Notes under the pieces: model-generated
The model's input: only the letters and a program-made list of their open reading frames with translations
Database searches by the model: none
Told to the model about the DNA's origin: nothing
Shown here: positions 1 through 10,399 of the stretch, one piece after another
How the letters are laid out: the number at the start of each line of letters is the position of its first letter
Numbering within the stretch: position 1 is the stretch's first letter
Made by a program: the position numbers and the translations under genes
Assembly (NCBI RefSeq): GCF_027853235.1
Contig: NZ_WKJG01000100.1
Coordinates: 29,051 to 93,050, forward strand
DNA: 64,000 nucleotides
From: Aliibacillus thermotolerans
GTDB taxonomy: Bacteria > Bacillota > Bacilli > Bacillales > Marinococcaceae
Reading direction: 5' to 3'

Positions 1-520
1 CCCCTCGTGCATGGATCACCTCTGATGCTCGTGGGTTACCTGTTACTACTACTTTTTCTTTAGGAAAATAAGATGCCGATTCACGAAAAGAAACGGCAAC
101 CCGATCGACGTAGCGGCTTAAAAATTTGTTGGTGAGGCCCGGCACGCTATTTTGTTCGTGGATAATCGTTGGCACCCCCATTTTCGCTGCCGCATAGACG
201 ACTGGTCCTGCCACATATCCACCTGTGCCAATGACGATGTCTGCTTGAAAAGAAGCGATCAGTTTCCTCGCACGTTTGATGGCACGTAAAAAACGCCACA
301 CCGTCCGAACGTTGTGAAAAGATATCTTACGCTTGAAACCACTAATGTTGATTGTTTGAAAGGGGATGTTTGCCCGTGGTACAATGTCACTTTCCAATCC
401 ATTTTCTGTTCCGACGTACAAAAATTGTGCGTCGGAATTGAATCTTTTCATTTCCTTGATGAGGGCTAAGGCAGGATAAATATGACCACCTGTACCGCCC
501 CCGGTAACGATTACTTTCAT
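1..520 (-). CDS. murG: MurG, lipid II-forming N-acetylglucosaminyltransferase (5' part only)
   Basis: Transfers GlcNAc from UDP-GlcNAc to lipid I at the inner membrane face, making lipid II. The first ~173 codons are visible; the rest lies beyond base 1. The N-terminus shows the family's Gly-rich loop [15 protein letters not shown], then [10 protein letters not shown] and the HEQNSVPG motif. The ATG at 520 follows AGGAGGATACT. It is the last visible gene of the mur cluster, 13 bp downstream of spoVE, as in Bacillus subtilis. Identification is firm; only the length is unknown. Confidence 0.96.
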   Translation of the reverse strand, partial: MKVIVTGGGTGGHIYPALALIKEMKRFNSDAQFLYVGTENGLESDIVPRANIPFQTINISGFKRKISFHNVRTVWRFLRAIKRARKLIASFQADIVIGTGGYVAGPVVYAAAKMGVPTIIHEQNSVPGLTNKFLSRYVDRVAVSFRESASYFPKEKVVVTGNPRASEVIHARG

Positions 521-533
521 AGTATCCTCCTAC

Positions 534-1637
534 TTAAGAAACGCGCATTCGATGTCGAGTAATATTTAATACGATCCCTACAGCTAATAACATCAAAGTT
601 AGCGATGAGCCTCCATAGCTCAAAAATGGTAGCGTAATTCCTGTCACCGGAAACAACCCGATAACCACTCCGATATTTATCATTACTTGAATAAAGATAA
701 CACCGGTGACACCAATGGCCAAAAAAGAACCGAATAAATCCGGTGCATGTAAAGCAGTCACCACTCCGCGCCACAACACCATTCCAAATAATACGAGCAC
801 GAAAGCACCACCAATAAATCCGGTCTCTTCCGCCAAAATAGAGAAAATAAAATCGGTTTGAGGCTCTGGCAAATAGTAAAATTTTTGCCGGCTTTCCCCA
901 AATCCGAGTCCAAATAATCCGCCTGGACCGACAGCGTAGAGAGATTGTATGATTTGAAACCCTGTATTTAACGGGTCGGACCACGGATCTATAAACGAAG
1001 TAATCCGCGCCATTCGATAAGGAGCAGAAACGATAAGAAATACAAATCCCGCCACTCCTATCAAACCTAAGTAAATAAAATGAAGGATTTTTGCCCCGGC
1101 TGCAAATAATAGCACGAAACAAGTCCCAAGCATCACTGTCCCTGTGCCGAGATCCGGCTGTAACATGATTAAACCAAAAGCAAGAAACATGAGCATTAAC
1201 GCTGGCAACATCCCTTTTCTAAAATGAGTCATCCATCGTTGACGAAGTACGATATAATGGGATAAAAAAATAATCATTCCTAGTTTCATAAACTCTGCCG
1301 GTTGAATGGAAAATGCACCAACACCAATCCAGCTCCGCGCACCACCGCGAACAATTCCTATTCCGGGGATTAAGACAAGTATAACTAGCGCAAAGCATAC
1401 AATTAAGATCACAACAGACCAACGTTGCCAAGTCCAATAATCGATATAAGATATCCCAATCATGAGCGCAACCCCTGTCCCGGCAAATAACAGTTGTCTC
1501 TTAACAAAGTAAAATGGATCGTTTTCTAAATGCATCCCCCAAGCAGAACTTGCACTATACACCGTTAACATCCCTATTACTAAAAGGCAAAGAACAGCTG
1601 TAAATAATAGGACATCGAAGGAACGTCGACCCTCCAT
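534..1637 (-). CDS. spoVE: SpoVE, SEDS-family peptidoglycan glycosyltransferase of the spore cortex
   Basis: A 367-residue polytopic membrane protein of the FtsW/RodA/SpoVE (SEDS) family, which polymerises lipid II. It has about ten hydrophobic segments, an extracellular GFGESRQKFYYLPEPQTDFI-type loop, and the C-terminal PFLSYGGSS motif. Its place between murD and murG and its pairing with spoVD upstream identify it as SpoVE, the cortex enzyme working with SpoVD, rather than the vegetative FtsW. The ATG at 1637 has the SD GAGGTGA. A vegetative FtsW role cannot be excluded from sequence, since no ftsW lies between ylaN and pycA in this window. Confidence 0.9.
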   Translation of the reverse strand: MEGRRSFDVLLFTAVLCLLVIGMLTVYSASSAWGMHLENDPFYFVKRQLLFAGTGVALMIGISYIDYWTWQRWSVVILIVCFALVILVLIPGIGIVRGGARSWIGVGAFSIQPAEFMKLGMIIFLSHYIVLRQRWMTHFRKGMLPALMLMFLAFGLIMLQPDLGTGTVMLGTCFVLLFAAGAKILHFIYLGLIGVAGFVFLIVSAPYRMARITSFIDPWSDPLNTGFQIIQSLYAVGPGGLFGLGFGESRQKFYYLPEPQTDFIFSILAEETGFIGGAFVLVLFGMVLWRGVVTALHAPDLFGSFLAIGVTGVIFIQVMINIGVVIGLFPVTGITLPFLSYGGSSLTLMLLAVGIVLNITRHRMRVS

Positions 1638-1716
1638 ATCTGTTCACCTCATCTAAAAAACCAATGGTTCTTTTCTTTTCAATGTATGCAAAAATGAAGT
1701 GAACATGCTTATATTC

Positions 1717-3075
1717 TTATGAACCCGCTAATTGTTGAACAGCGTGAATAAAGGTTTTCCCTCTTTCTTCAAAGGTGTTGAATTGATCCCAACTAGCGCA
1801 AGCCGGTGACAGCAAAACAATATCTCCCTTTGTTGAGTAAGAAAAAGCTTCTTTCACCGCTTCTTCTAATGTTTCGGTCGTTTTCACCCTAGGAACATTT
1901 GCCTTTACTGCTGTTGCTTTTAATTGTTCCTTCGTCTCACCATAAAATACTGCTGCTTTCACATGAGCAAGGGAAGGGATAAGCGGTGAAAAATCTACCC
2001 CGCGATCTAATCCTCCCCCAATTAACACAATTGGGTCGGAAAAAGCAGTTAATGCTTTTTCTGTCGATTCAATATTCGTTGCTTTTGAGTCATTGTATAC
2101 TTTCCTACCAGCCACATTTCCTACATATTGGAGACGATGTTCCACCCCTTGAAATGTGCGTAGTACTTGTTGAATAGAAGAAAGGCTTGCGCCATGAAGA
2201 AGACTTGCACAGATTGCGGCAAGCATATTTTCTTCATTGTGGGCTCCGGGTAAAGAGACTTCTTCTATCTCCATTACTTTTTTTCCTTGAAAATAAAAAG
2301 CGCCGTTCTCTTTATACCCACCGTTGTTGATTTTTTTTGCTAAAGAAAAAGGGAGTAACTTCCCTTTCGCATCTTTCACTAACCTACTAACCGCTGGGTC
2401 ATCCGCGTTATAAATAATCGTATCCTTTGCGGTCATCCGTTGAAAAATCTTGGCTTTGGACATTTCATAATCTTCCCTCGTCCCGTGATAATCAAGGTGG
2501 GCATCCGAAATGTTTAGAAGGATAGCCGTTTTAGGGTGAAAAAATTGCGTACCTTTGAGTTGAAAACTAGACACCTCCGTGACCATCACTTCATCTTCTT
2601 TTACGTTCTTTGCTACATCGGAGGCGACAAGACCTATGTTTCCAGCAAGATGCGGGTGGCAATTTCCTTCTTTTAACATGTGATAAATTAACGTGGTTGT
2701 CGTTGTTTTTCCGTTTGTCCCGGTAATTGCTACAATCTCCCCTTTACAAACGAAACTTGCTAACTCGATTTCCGTGACAACGGGAATTCCTTGTTTCTGC
2801 GCTTCTTGAACGAGAGGGTTGTGATACGGAATCCCTGGATTTTTGACGACATAATCCCACGATCTTTCCATGAGAGACCGGGGATGACCTCCGGAAACAA
2901 TGTCTACATTTTTTTGCATAAGATGACGCGCTTCTTCTGTATGAGTGATGTCTTTCGCATCATTAACCGTTACATGTGCCCCTAACTTTAATAATAGTAA
3001 AGCAGCATGATAGCCACTTTTTGCAAGCCCTAAGACGAGCACATGTTTTCCTTGAAACCAATGTTTATCCATCAT
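1717..3075 (-). CDS. murD: MurD, UDP-MurNAc-L-alanine:D-glutamate ligase
   Basis: Cytoplasmic ATP-dependent ligase adding D-Glu to UDP-MurNAc-L-Ala. It has an N-terminal Rossmann region ([10 protein letters not shown]), the central Mur-ligase ATP site [12 protein letters not shown], the [13 protein letters not shown] motif, and a C-terminal domain with NDSKATN. Length (452 aa) is usual. An upstream in-frame GTG at 3081 is possible, but ATG 3075 sits correctly behind GAGGTGTGGGT and gives the classic ATGA overlap with the mraY stop, implying translational coupling. Confidence 0.96.
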   Translation of the reverse strand: MMDKHWFQGKHVLVLGLAKSGYHAALLLLKLGAHVTVNDAKDITHTEEARHLMQKNVDIVSGGHPRSLMERSWDYVVKNPGIPYHNPLVQEAQKQGIPVVTEIELASFVCKGEIVAITGTNGKTTTTTLIYHMLKEGNCHPHLAGNIGLVASDVAKNVKEDEVMVTEVSSFQLKGTQFFHPKTAILLNISDAHLDYHGTREDYEMSKAKIFQRMTAKDTIIYNADDPAVSRLVKDAKGKLLPFSLAKKINNGGYKENGAFYFQGKKVMEIEEVSLPGAHNEENMLAAICASLLHGASLSSIQQVLRTFQGVEHRLQYVGNVAGRKVYNDSKATNIESTEKALTAFSDPIVLIGGGLDRGVDFSPLIPSLAHVKAAVFYGETKEQLKATAVKANVPRVKTTETLEEAVKEAFSYSTKGDIVLLSPACASWDQFNTFEERGKTFIHAVQQLAGS

Positions 3076-4043
3076 ACCCACACCTCAATGTATATACCGA
3101 ACACGGCACAAACGAGTCCGGCAATCCAAAAAGTAACAACCACCCGCCACTCCGACCAACCTGATAATTCAAAATGATGGTGAAGCGGACTCATTTTAAA
3201 AATTCGTTTTCCACTGGATTTATAAGAAATTACTTGGATGATGACCGACAGCGTTTCAACAACAAAGATTCCTCCAATGATAACGAGGATGAGCTCCATC
3301 TTTGTGACAATCGCAATGGCAGCAATGGCACCACCTAGTGCAAGAGAACCGGTATCCCCCATAAATACTTTGGCAGGATGGGCATTAAACACTAAAAATC
3401 CGAGCAGTGCACCAACGATTGTCGCTGAAAAGACAGCAACTTCTATCATTCCGATATGCCATGCCAATAAGGCATAAGCTCCAAAGGCAATCGCACCGCA
3501 TCCAGCGAGCAATCCATCTAATCCATCCGTTAAATTCACAGCGTTAGAGGAACCGACGAGCATAAAAATGACGAGTATATAATAGAGAATTCCAATGTCT
3601 ACTCCCAAACTTGTGCCTGGTACGTACACGTGAGTGTCAAATCCCGTCCGATGCAATATAAAGAAAAAAAGGAGAGAAATAATCAGTTGCCCGATCAATT
3701 TCTGCTTCGAAGTTAATCCGAGATTTCTTTTCCATTTTATTTTAATAAAATCGTCAAGAAATCCTACGAATCCAAAACCTAATGTAACAAATAACAAAAG
3801 AATGACTTCTGTTGTAAATGAGAGAACAAATCCTTGGATGACGATGGTTGTCACCAACAAGGCAAAAAGAATCATAATGCCCCCCATGGTTGGGGTACCG
3901 CCTTTTTTTAAATGCGTTTTTGGTCCATCTTCCCGAATACTTTGCCCAAATTTTAACTGTTTTAACATGGGAAGGAAGAATGGCGCAACTATGACAGTCA
4001 CAAAAAAAGCGAGGGCAAGTGCCCAAAATGTCGTCGCAGCCAC
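3072..4043 (-). CDS. mraY: MraY, phospho-MurNAc-pentapeptide translocase
   Basis: Membrane enzyme that attaches phospho-MurNAc-pentapeptide to undecaprenyl phosphate, forming lipid I. The 323-residue protein has about ten membrane helices, the cytoplasmic FLDDFIKI and [10 protein letters not shown] aspartate motifs, and the C-terminal [11 protein letters not shown]is cluster. Start is GTG at 4043 behind GAGGAGGAAGC. It lies 15 bp downstream of murE and overlaps murD by 4 bp. Confidence 0.97.
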   Translation of the reverse strand: MAATTFWALALAFFVTVIVAPFFLPMLKQLKFGQSIREDGPKTHLKKGGTPTMGGIMILFALLVTTIVIQGFVLSFTTEVILLLFVTLGFGFVGFLDDFIKIKWKRNLGLTSKQKLIGQLIISLLFFFILHRTGFDTHVYVPGTSLGVDIGILYYILVIFMLVGSSNAVNLTDGLDGLLAGCGAIAFGAYALLAWHIGMIEVAVFSATIVGALLGFLVFNAHPAKVFMGDTGSLALGGAIAAIAIVTKMELILVIIGGIFVVETLSVIIQVISYKSSGKRIFKMSPLHHHFELSGWSEWRVVVTFWIAGLVCAVFGIYIEVWV

Positions 4044-4058
4044 ATCGCTTCCTCCTCT

Positions 4059-5540
4059 CTAGTCGTCCTTTTCCATCTTTTTCAATGCTTTAATTGCTTT
4101 TTCTGCTTCGACACGATCATCAAAAGGAAATGTTTGATGACCGATTATTTGATATGTTTCATGCCCTTTTCCTGCGATTAAAACAACATCTCCTCGACGT
4201 GCTTTTCCAATCGCTTCTTTTATTGCTTCTTTTCGGTTGACTAGGACGGTATAATTCGTTTCTCCGCGCACACCGGTAACCATATCTTGTAAAATTTTTT
4301 CCGGATCTTCTGTCCGCGGGTTATCTGAAGTAAAAATTGCATAGTTACTGTACTTTGTGGCGATACTTGCCATCTCCGGACGTTTCGTCTTATCTCTGTC
4401 GCCCCCACAACCGACGACTGTATAAATATTTCCTTCCGTCATCATTTGGATGGTAGAAAGAACGTTTTCTAAACTGTCCGGTGTATGGGCATAGTCTACA
4501 ATGACGGCAAATGATTGACCGACATCCACCGGTTGAAAACGGCCGTCTACACTTTCCGCTTGTTCTAAGGCAGAAACAATATTAGTCAGTGAAACTCCCT
4601 CCACCAAACCGACAGAAGCTGCAGCAAGAGCGTTATAGACATTAAATTTTCCCGCTAGCGGATAGTGCACTTGTTTTTCTCCCCATGGGGTCACAAGTTG
4701 GAAATTTGATCCAAACGGGGTCATCTCGAGCTGTCTCGCTTCGATATCGTTTCCTCTTTCTATTCCATATGTAAGTATTTGATGTGCACTCATTTTTTCA
4801 AAGTATGAAGAAGTTGGATCGTCTCCATTTAATATGACCATTTTTCTCTCATCATACGTGTTACCAAGCTGTGCAAAAAGTAATCCTTTTGCTTGCGTGT
4901 ATGCTTCCATTGTTTCATGATAATCTAAATGATCCTTTGAAAGGTTTGTAAATACTGCTGTATCAAAAGAAACCCCTCGTACTCTTCCAAGATCCAACGC
5001 GTGAGACGATACTTCCATAATACAGTATTCAATTTCCTTCTTGATCATCTCCGCAAAAGTCTGTTGCAGTAATATTGATTCTGGGGTCGTATTTTTCGTT
5101 TCAAATCGATCAGAGCCAATTTTTGTATATAAGGTTCCAATCAATCCTGTTTTTTTATTATTTTGTTGTAATATCGATTCTATTAAATGACTTGTCGTCG
5201 TTTTTCCATTCGTTCCTGTAATCCCGATCACGCGAAGTTTTTCACTCGGATGGTGATAAAAATAAGCAGATAAAATCGCCATGGCTCGTTTTACATCCCG
5301 TACAAGTACAACTGGGATGTCGACATCCACCATGCGTTCCGCTACTATTGCTACCGCGCCATGTTGTTCCGCTTCTTTTGCAAAATCATGGCCATCTACA
5401 CGATAGCCTTTTACGCAAAAAAAGAGGCTTCCTTCCGTCACTTCCCTAGAATCCATCACAAGGGAAGTGACGGTTGGATTATGTGGTTTCGTTACAGTTT
5501 TCACGAGTAATTGTTCTGTTAATTCGTGTAAAGTCACCAT
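4059..5540 (-). CDS. murE: MurE, UDP-MurNAc-tripeptide synthetase (meso-DAP type)
   Basis: Adds the third peptide-stem residue in cell-wall precursor synthesis. The 493-residue protein has the N-terminal UDP-binding domain (VMDSREVTEGSLFFCVKG), the ATP site [21 protein letters not shown] after KDHLD, and the C-terminal DNPRTEDP motif. The DNPR motif is the known determinant for meso-diaminopimelate, so the organism probably has m-DAP peptidoglycan. ATG at 5540 follows GGAGAG. It sits between spoVD and mraY as in Bacillus. Confidence 0.96.
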   Translation of the reverse strand: MVTLHELTEQLLVKTVTKPHNPTVTSLVMDSREVTEGSLFFCVKGYRVDGHDFAKEAEQHGAVAIVAERMVDVDIPVVLVRDVKRAMAILSAYFYHHPSEKLRVIGITGTNGKTTTSHLIESILQQNNKKTGLIGTLYTKIGSDRFETKNTTPESILLQQTFAEMIKKEIEYCIMEVSSHALDLGRVRGVSFDTAVFTNLSKDHLDYHETMEAYTQAKGLLFAQLGNTYDERKMVILNGDDPTSSYFEKMSAHQILTYGIERGNDIEARQLEMTPFGSNFQLVTPWGEKQVHYPLAGKFNVYNALAAASVGLVEGVSLTNIVSALEQAESVDGRFQPVDVGQSFAVIVDYAHTPDSLENVLSTIQMMTEGNIYTVVGCGGDRDKTKRPEMASIATKYSNYAIFTSDNPRTEDPEKILQDMVTGVRGETNYTVLVNRKEAIKEAIGKARRGDVVLIAGKGHETYQIIGHQTFPFDDRVEAEKAIKALKKMEKDD

Positions 5541-5608
5541 ATGTTTACTCTCCTAAAATCAACAATTGATATGAATGATATCCGACATATATTGTAATTG
5601 GTTGTATC

Positions 5609-7528
5609 TCATTTGTCACGAAGATAAAGTCTGATCGTGCCACCTTCTTTTATTTTTTCTCCTGGCTGAGGAGATTGCATTACAATTCTATCTCCATTTC
5701 CCACCGTTTCCACATGAAGCGGATAATAAGCTTCATGCACTTCTTTTAAAGTTAAAGAAATGAGGTCTGGTACTTCAATATACGTTTGGTCATTCCAATC
5801 CATTTCTTTTTCCAAACCATCAGTACGTTTTTTTACTCCCATCGCTTTTAAACTATCTTCAATAATCGTACCGACAATTGGAGCTGCAACGACGCCACCA
5901 AACTGAACGGTATCTTTCGGATTGTCCACTGCTACATAGACCACTATTTGAGGATCATCGGCGGGAGCAAAACCGATAAATGAGACGATATGATTGTTTT
6001 CTAAATATCTTCCTCCTTTTGCTTTTTGTGCCGTTCCTGTTTTTCCTCCCACCCGATAACCATCAACATATGCCCCTTTTCCTGTTCCTTTAGCAACTAC
6101 ATGTTCTAGTGCATTCCGTACTTTTTCAGATGTTTCTTGTGAAATCACCCGTTCTTTTTTAACTGGCGGATACGTTTCTTTCACTTGTCCTGTTTCCGAA
6201 TCAATCCATTCTTTTGCAATTCGTGGTTGATACAAATAGCCTCCATTAATGGCCGCAGACACTGCTGTCACTTGTTGGAGCGGTGTCACTGAAACACCTT
6301 GACCAAAAGACGTCGTCGCAAGTTCTAACGGTCCGATATTTTCCGGTTGAAATAATATCCCTGTGCCTTCTCCTTGTAAATCAATGCCCGTTTTTTTCCC
6401 GAAGCCAAAGGCGTCAATGTATTGAAATAAAGTATCCTTTCCAAGTCGTTCTCCTAGTTCGACAAAGCCTGGGTTACAAGAATTTTGAACGACTTCTAAA
6501 AAAGTTTGCTGTCCGTGACCTCCTTTTTTCCAGCAACGGAGTCGACTCCCACCGACCTCCACATGGCCGTGATCATGGAATGTATCATGTTCCAAATCTA
6601 CTTTTCCTTCTTCCAAAGCCGCTGCTAACGTAATGATTTTAAACGTAGACCCCGGCTCGTACGTGGACCAAATCGGTTTGTTTTGATTATATACTTCCGG
6701 CGGCGTCTCCAAATATTCTTCCGGATGAAAATCCGGTCTACTACTCATCCCTAAAATGTCCCCGTTATTTGGATCGATCGCAATGGCAAGGGCTCCATCC
6801 GGATTGTAGGTAGCTTCTGCAATGTCTAGTTCTCTTTCTATGATCGTTTGGACGCGGTCATCAATCGTGAGCTTTAAATGGTCCCCTTTTTTTGGTTCCG
6901 TATATTGATCTGCAAGACCTGGCATTTGTTTTCCTTTTGCATCCGCATAATAAGAAACGGCCCCACGCTCTCCTTGTAACTGTTCATCATAATATGCTTC
7001 AATGCCGGTTAATCCTTGGTTATCAATCCCTACAAATCCTAAGACGTGAGACAAATATTTTCCTTTTGGATAGTGGCGCTTATTATCTTCCGCAATATAC
7101 ACACCGGATAATTCTAGATCGTGTACTTCTCGTGCTTTTTCTTTGCTTATTTTGCGACCTTCGGGGTTTAAACGAACAATTCTTTCGTTTTTCGTCACCC
7201 AATCGTAGGCTTTATCTTCACTCACAAAAAGAACTTCCGCTAATTTTTTTGCCGTTTCTTCTCGGTTCTCTACTTGTTTCGGAACAACAAATACCGATGG
7301 AGCACTAATATTTGTCGCAAGTAATTCTCCATGACGGTCTAAAATATTTCCTCGTTCTGCTTCAAATGGAACCGTTTGACTCCAGGAGTCCTCGGCAAGA
7401 TTTGTAAGCCAATCTCCCATTACAAACTGCACGTAGCCAAGGCGAACTAGTAGAATAATAATGGACACGAGACCAATGAGAAGTATGATAAAGAGGCGTT
7501 TCCGCACGACGACGGCAGTTGCACGCAT
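5609..7528 (-). CDS. spoVD: SpoVD, sporulation class B penicillin-binding protein
   Basis: Transpeptidase needed for spore cortex, working with SpoVE. The 639-residue protein has one membrane anchor (about residues 9-29), a dimerisation domain, and a transpeptidase domain with STFK (Ser294), SCN (Ser350) and KTGT (Lys496), then a single C-terminal PASTA domain (about 590-639). The open frame extends 32 codons further upstream, but ATG 7528 has a GGTGGTG SD and gives the SpoVD length. One PASTA rather than two, and its place after pbpB, separate it from PBP2B. Confidence 0.93.
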   Translation of the reverse strand: MRATAVVVRKRLFIILLIGLVSIIILLVRLGYVQFVMGDWLTNLAEDSWSQTVPFEAERGNILDRHGELLATNISAPSVFVVPKQVENREETAKKLAEVLFVSEDKAYDWVTKNERIVRLNPEGRKISKEKAREVHDLELSGVYIAEDNKRHYPKGKYLSHVLGFVGIDNQGLTGIEAYYDEQLQGERGAVSYYADAKGKQMPGLADQYTEPKKGDHLKLTIDDRVQTIIERELDIAEATYNPDGALAIAIDPNNGDILGMSSRPDFHPEEYLETPPEVYNQNKPIWSTYEPGSTFKIITLAAALEEGKVDLEHDTFHDHGHVEVGGSRLRCWKKGGHGQQTFLEVVQNSCNPGFVELGERLGKDTLFQYIDAFGFGKKTGIDLQGEGTGILFQPENIGPLELATTSFGQGVSVTPLQQVTAVSAAINGGYLYQPRIAKEWIDSETGQVKETYPPVKKERVISQETSEKVRNALEHVVAKGTGKGAYVDGYRVGGKTGTAQKAKGGRYLENNHIVSFIGFAPADDPQIVVYVAVDNPKDTVQFGGVVAAPIVGTIIEDSLKAMGVKKRTDGLEKEMDWNDQTYIEVPDLISLTLKEVHEAYYPLHVETVGNGDRIVMQSPQPGEKIKEGGTIRLYLRDK

Positions 7529-7639
7529 ACAAACACCACCATAAGGTTGATAATAAAGTTCTATATACCTTATGCAAGTGTGTACAAACTCAGAACATTG
7601 TGCCGTAAACGTCGATACAAACAAAGTGCTTGAATCACG

Positions 7640-9823
7640 CTAATTCGTTTCTTTTTTCTCTTCCTCATTTTCATCCTCATCGTTTTCCGCCTCTTCGCGA
7701 AGTTTCTCTGGTTCTTGTAATTCTACGGTAATAAAATCATTCTCTTGCACAATGCTTCCTGGCTCAATATTTTGATCTGTTACGTAGCCTGATCCTAAAT
7801 GATCTACGCGAACGTTTAGTAGATCACCAAGACGTTTCACGTCCCGTAACGACCATCCTGTCATATTCGGCATTGTTCGCTCACCGTTTGTTAACAAAAA
7901 TACCTTTTCTCCAAAAACGAGCGGTGCACCTGCTTCAGGGAACTGAGCGACGATTTTATTTCCATTTCCTATAATTATCGGTTTTAATCCGACTTCTTGT
8001 AAGGAGGTGGATACTTCTTGCGTTTCACGCTGCACATAATGGTCGATGTTCATCCCGCTATCTTCATAAATTTGTCCACCTTCTTCTTCAGAAAGGGATA
8101 AATTCATGTAAGATAGACTTTGTTTCATCACTGGATTAAATATTTTGGAAACAGGGGCAGATCCCGTTTCATCCGCAGGTAATTGTGGTCGATCCACTGC
8201 GACATAGACGATAATTTTCGGGTCATCTACCGGTGCCATCCCTAAAAAAGAGAAAATATTTTGGTTCCGCCCTGACAAATAACCTCGCCCATTCGGGTTA
8301 CTAATTTGCGCTGTTCCTGTTTTTCCAGCTACATCCAATCCTTCAATGTAATAAGACTTCCCTGTACCATGTTCTCCAATAATGACTTGTTCTAATTTTT
8401 CCCGTACAATCTTTGCCGTTTCTTCACTGATCGGACTTCCTGCTACTTCCGGTTCAGCTACGTATTGATATTCACTCGTATTCGGATTATACATTTTATC
8501 AATCACGTATGGTTTCATCATTTTGCCGTCATTTGCGATGGCTGTAGCTGCTTGTACTAGTTGAATCGGAGTAAAAACACTTCCTTGTCCATAAGACGTG
8601 ACAGCCGCATTAATGTTTTTCATATCCAGGATGGTACTCGTTGCTTCATGGGGCAAATCAATGCCCGTTTTCTCATGAAACTGAAAAGCTTTTAAATAAT
8701 CATAGAATCGCTCTGGGGTAAGCTTTTCTAATGCTAACTTTGCAAAAGCAACGTTGGAGGAGCGCTGTAATCCTTCATCATACGTAATCGTTCCCCACCC
8801 GACACCGTTATTATGGTCTCCTATCGTCGTATTTCCTATCGTATACGTTCCTGATTGAAAGGTTTCATTTCCGTTATATACACCTTCTTCAATGGCGGCA
8901 GCAAGGGTAAACATTTTCATGGTTGAACCGGGTTCAATGCGGTCGGAGATTGCATAATTAGTATAATTTGTAATTGTTTCATATTCATTCGGGTTAAAGC
9001 TCGGGCGATTTGCCATTCCTAGAATTTCGCCCGTTTCTGCATTGGCAACAATGGCGGTAATTTTTTTTGGTTGATATTCTTTGTCCACTTCCGTCATCGC
9101 TTGTTCTAAAACAGTTTGTATGTTTGTATCTATTGTAAGATACACATCATTTCCATTTTCCGGCTCCGTAAAAATTTCATCTTTCTTCCATAAAGGAATA
9201 CCGCGTGCATTCCGTTTGTAAGAAAGCGAACCGTGTTTCGGAGAAAGAGCTTCGTTTAATCCTGCTTCTAAACCGATGTGCGCCTCGCTCATATCTTTTG
9301 AAGTATAACCTAACACGTGAGAAGCAAATACTTGTTTCGGATAGTAACGTAGCGGTTCGGTGCGAAAATAAATTCCCGGTAATTCCAAGGCTTCAATCTC
9401 TTCTTTTTCCGATAACGTTAAAAACTTTGATCCCGGTCCTAATTCCACTTGAAATCGATCTCGACTTAACAATTCCACTAATTTTTCTTCTTCCATGTCA
9501 ATATATGGAGCAAGAAGTTCTGCTGTCTTTTCCACATCCTCCACATGTCCCTCAAATTCTTTATCCAATACAGCATAAGCAGTATATGATGTGATTTCTT
9601 CCGCAAGGGTACTGCCATCACGATCAAAGATGGTCCCACGTTTTCCTTCCAACGTTTGAGAAGTGGTCCAGCGACTTTCCCCCATCGCTTCTAAGTCATG
9701 TCCTTTCACTTCTTTTCCTACTTGTATGTAAACGATTCTTCCGCTAAACAAGAGAAAAATGAAGAAAATGGTTGTTAATAGTAGCAGTGCGCGCTTCATG
9801 ATTATTTTTCGTTGTTGTTTCAA
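7640..9823 (-). CDS. pbpB: PBP2B, essential division transpeptidase
   Basis: Class B penicillin-binding protein that cross-links septal peptidoglycan. It has a short cytoplasmic tail, one membrane helix (about residues 14-32), the PBP dimerisation domain, a transpeptidase domain with STMK (Ser about 300), SSN (in RSSNVAFAKL) and KTGT (AGKTGTAQ), then two PASTA repeats and an acidic tail. The preferred start is TTG 9823, seven bases after AAGGTGGG. An ATG at 9799 is the alternative; GTG 9835 lies inside the SD itself. The order ftsL-pbpB-spoVD matches B. subtilis. Confidence 0.94.
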   Translation of the reverse strand: MKQQRKIIMKRALLLLTTIFFIFLLFSGRIVYIQVGKEVKGHDLEAMGESRWTTSQTLEGKRGTIFDRDGSTLAEEITSYTAYAVLDKEFEGHVEDVEKTAELLAPYIDMEEEKLVELLSRDRFQVELGPGSKFLTLSEKEEIEALELPGIYFRTEPLRYYPKQVFASHVLGYTSKDMSEAHIGLEAGLNEALSPKHGSLSYKRNARGIPLWKKDEIFTEPENGNDVYLTIDTNIQTVLEQAMTEVDKEYQPKKITAIVANAETGEILGMANRPSFNPNEYETITNYTNYAISDRIEPGSTMKMFTLAAAIEEGVYNGNETFQSGTYTIGNTTIGDHNNGVGWGTITYDEGLQRSSNVAFAKLALEKLTPERFYDYLKAFQFHEKTGIDLPHEATSTILDMKNINAAVTSYGQGSVFTPIQLVQAATAIANDGKMMKPYVIDKMYNPNTSEYQYVAEPEVAGSPISEETAKIVREKLEQVIIGEHGTGKSYYIEGLDVAGKTGTAQISNPNGRGYLSGRNQNIFSFLGMAPVDDPKIIVYVAVDRPQLPADETGSAPVSKIFNPVMKQSLSYMNLSLSEEEGGQIYEDSGMNIDHYVQRETQEVSTSLQEVGLKPIIIGNGNKIVAQFPEAGAPLVFGEKVFLLTNGERTMPNMTGWSLRDVKRLGDLLNVRVDHLGSGYVTDQNIEPGSIVQENDFITVELQEPEKLREEAENDEDENEEEKKETN

Positions 9824-10005
9824 TCGGAATCCCACCTTGTTCGGCTTTTGTGCTCAAACAAGACAAAGCCTGTCCATTAGAAAAACTCGGCATCTTCCCG
9901 AGTCTTATAATGATGCCGTATGTTTTTCTTAACCTGCTTACCATCTCACAGTAAAAAAAGAACAGTCTGAAAGTGACATCCCCTTTCGACCGCCCTTTTT
10001 GTCAC

Positions 10006-10389
10006 TTATTCCTGTACGTTTTCCTTTGGTGCTTTTTCTTGAATGATCCGTACTTGCTCATCATTCAGTGACATTCCCAACTCTTCTTTTGCATAATACA
10101 TGATTCTTTCCGGAGCACTTAATTCCGCAACTTTCATTTGTAAGTTCTCATTGATCTGTTGTTGCTCCGCAATATGTTGTTCTAACTGAACTATTTCTTG
10201 TTCTTTCGCATAAATGTTAGCATAATTCGTTACGACAAAAATACATAGAACAATGGTTGCAATGAACATGAGGGCCATGAGACATTTTTCTCCCCGAGTA
10301 ATTCGTGCTCTTCGGATACGCCGCTGTATTTTTTTCGTTTTGACATCAGGGGATTGTTCTACCATGAGAGAACGAGCTCTGTTAGCCAT
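10006..10389 (-). CDS. ftsL: FtsL, division protein
   Basis: Small bitopic divisome protein that pairs with DivIC and DivIB. The 127-residue product has a basic cytoplasmic N-terminus, one membrane helix (about residues 40-60) and an extracytoplasmic coiled coil rich in Gln and Glu. The ATG at 10389 follows AGGAGGAATGAC; the frame extends 9 codons upstream but lacks an SD there. It starts 10 bp after the rsmH stop, as in other Bacillaceae. Confidence 0.93.
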   Translation of the reverse strand: MANRARSLMVEQSPDVKTKKIQRRIRRARITRGEKCLMALMFIATIVLCIFVVTNYANIYAKEQEIVQLEQHIAEQQQINENLQMKVAELSAPERIMYYAKEELGMSLNDEQVRIIQEKAPKENVQE

Positions 10390-10399
10390 GTCATTCCTC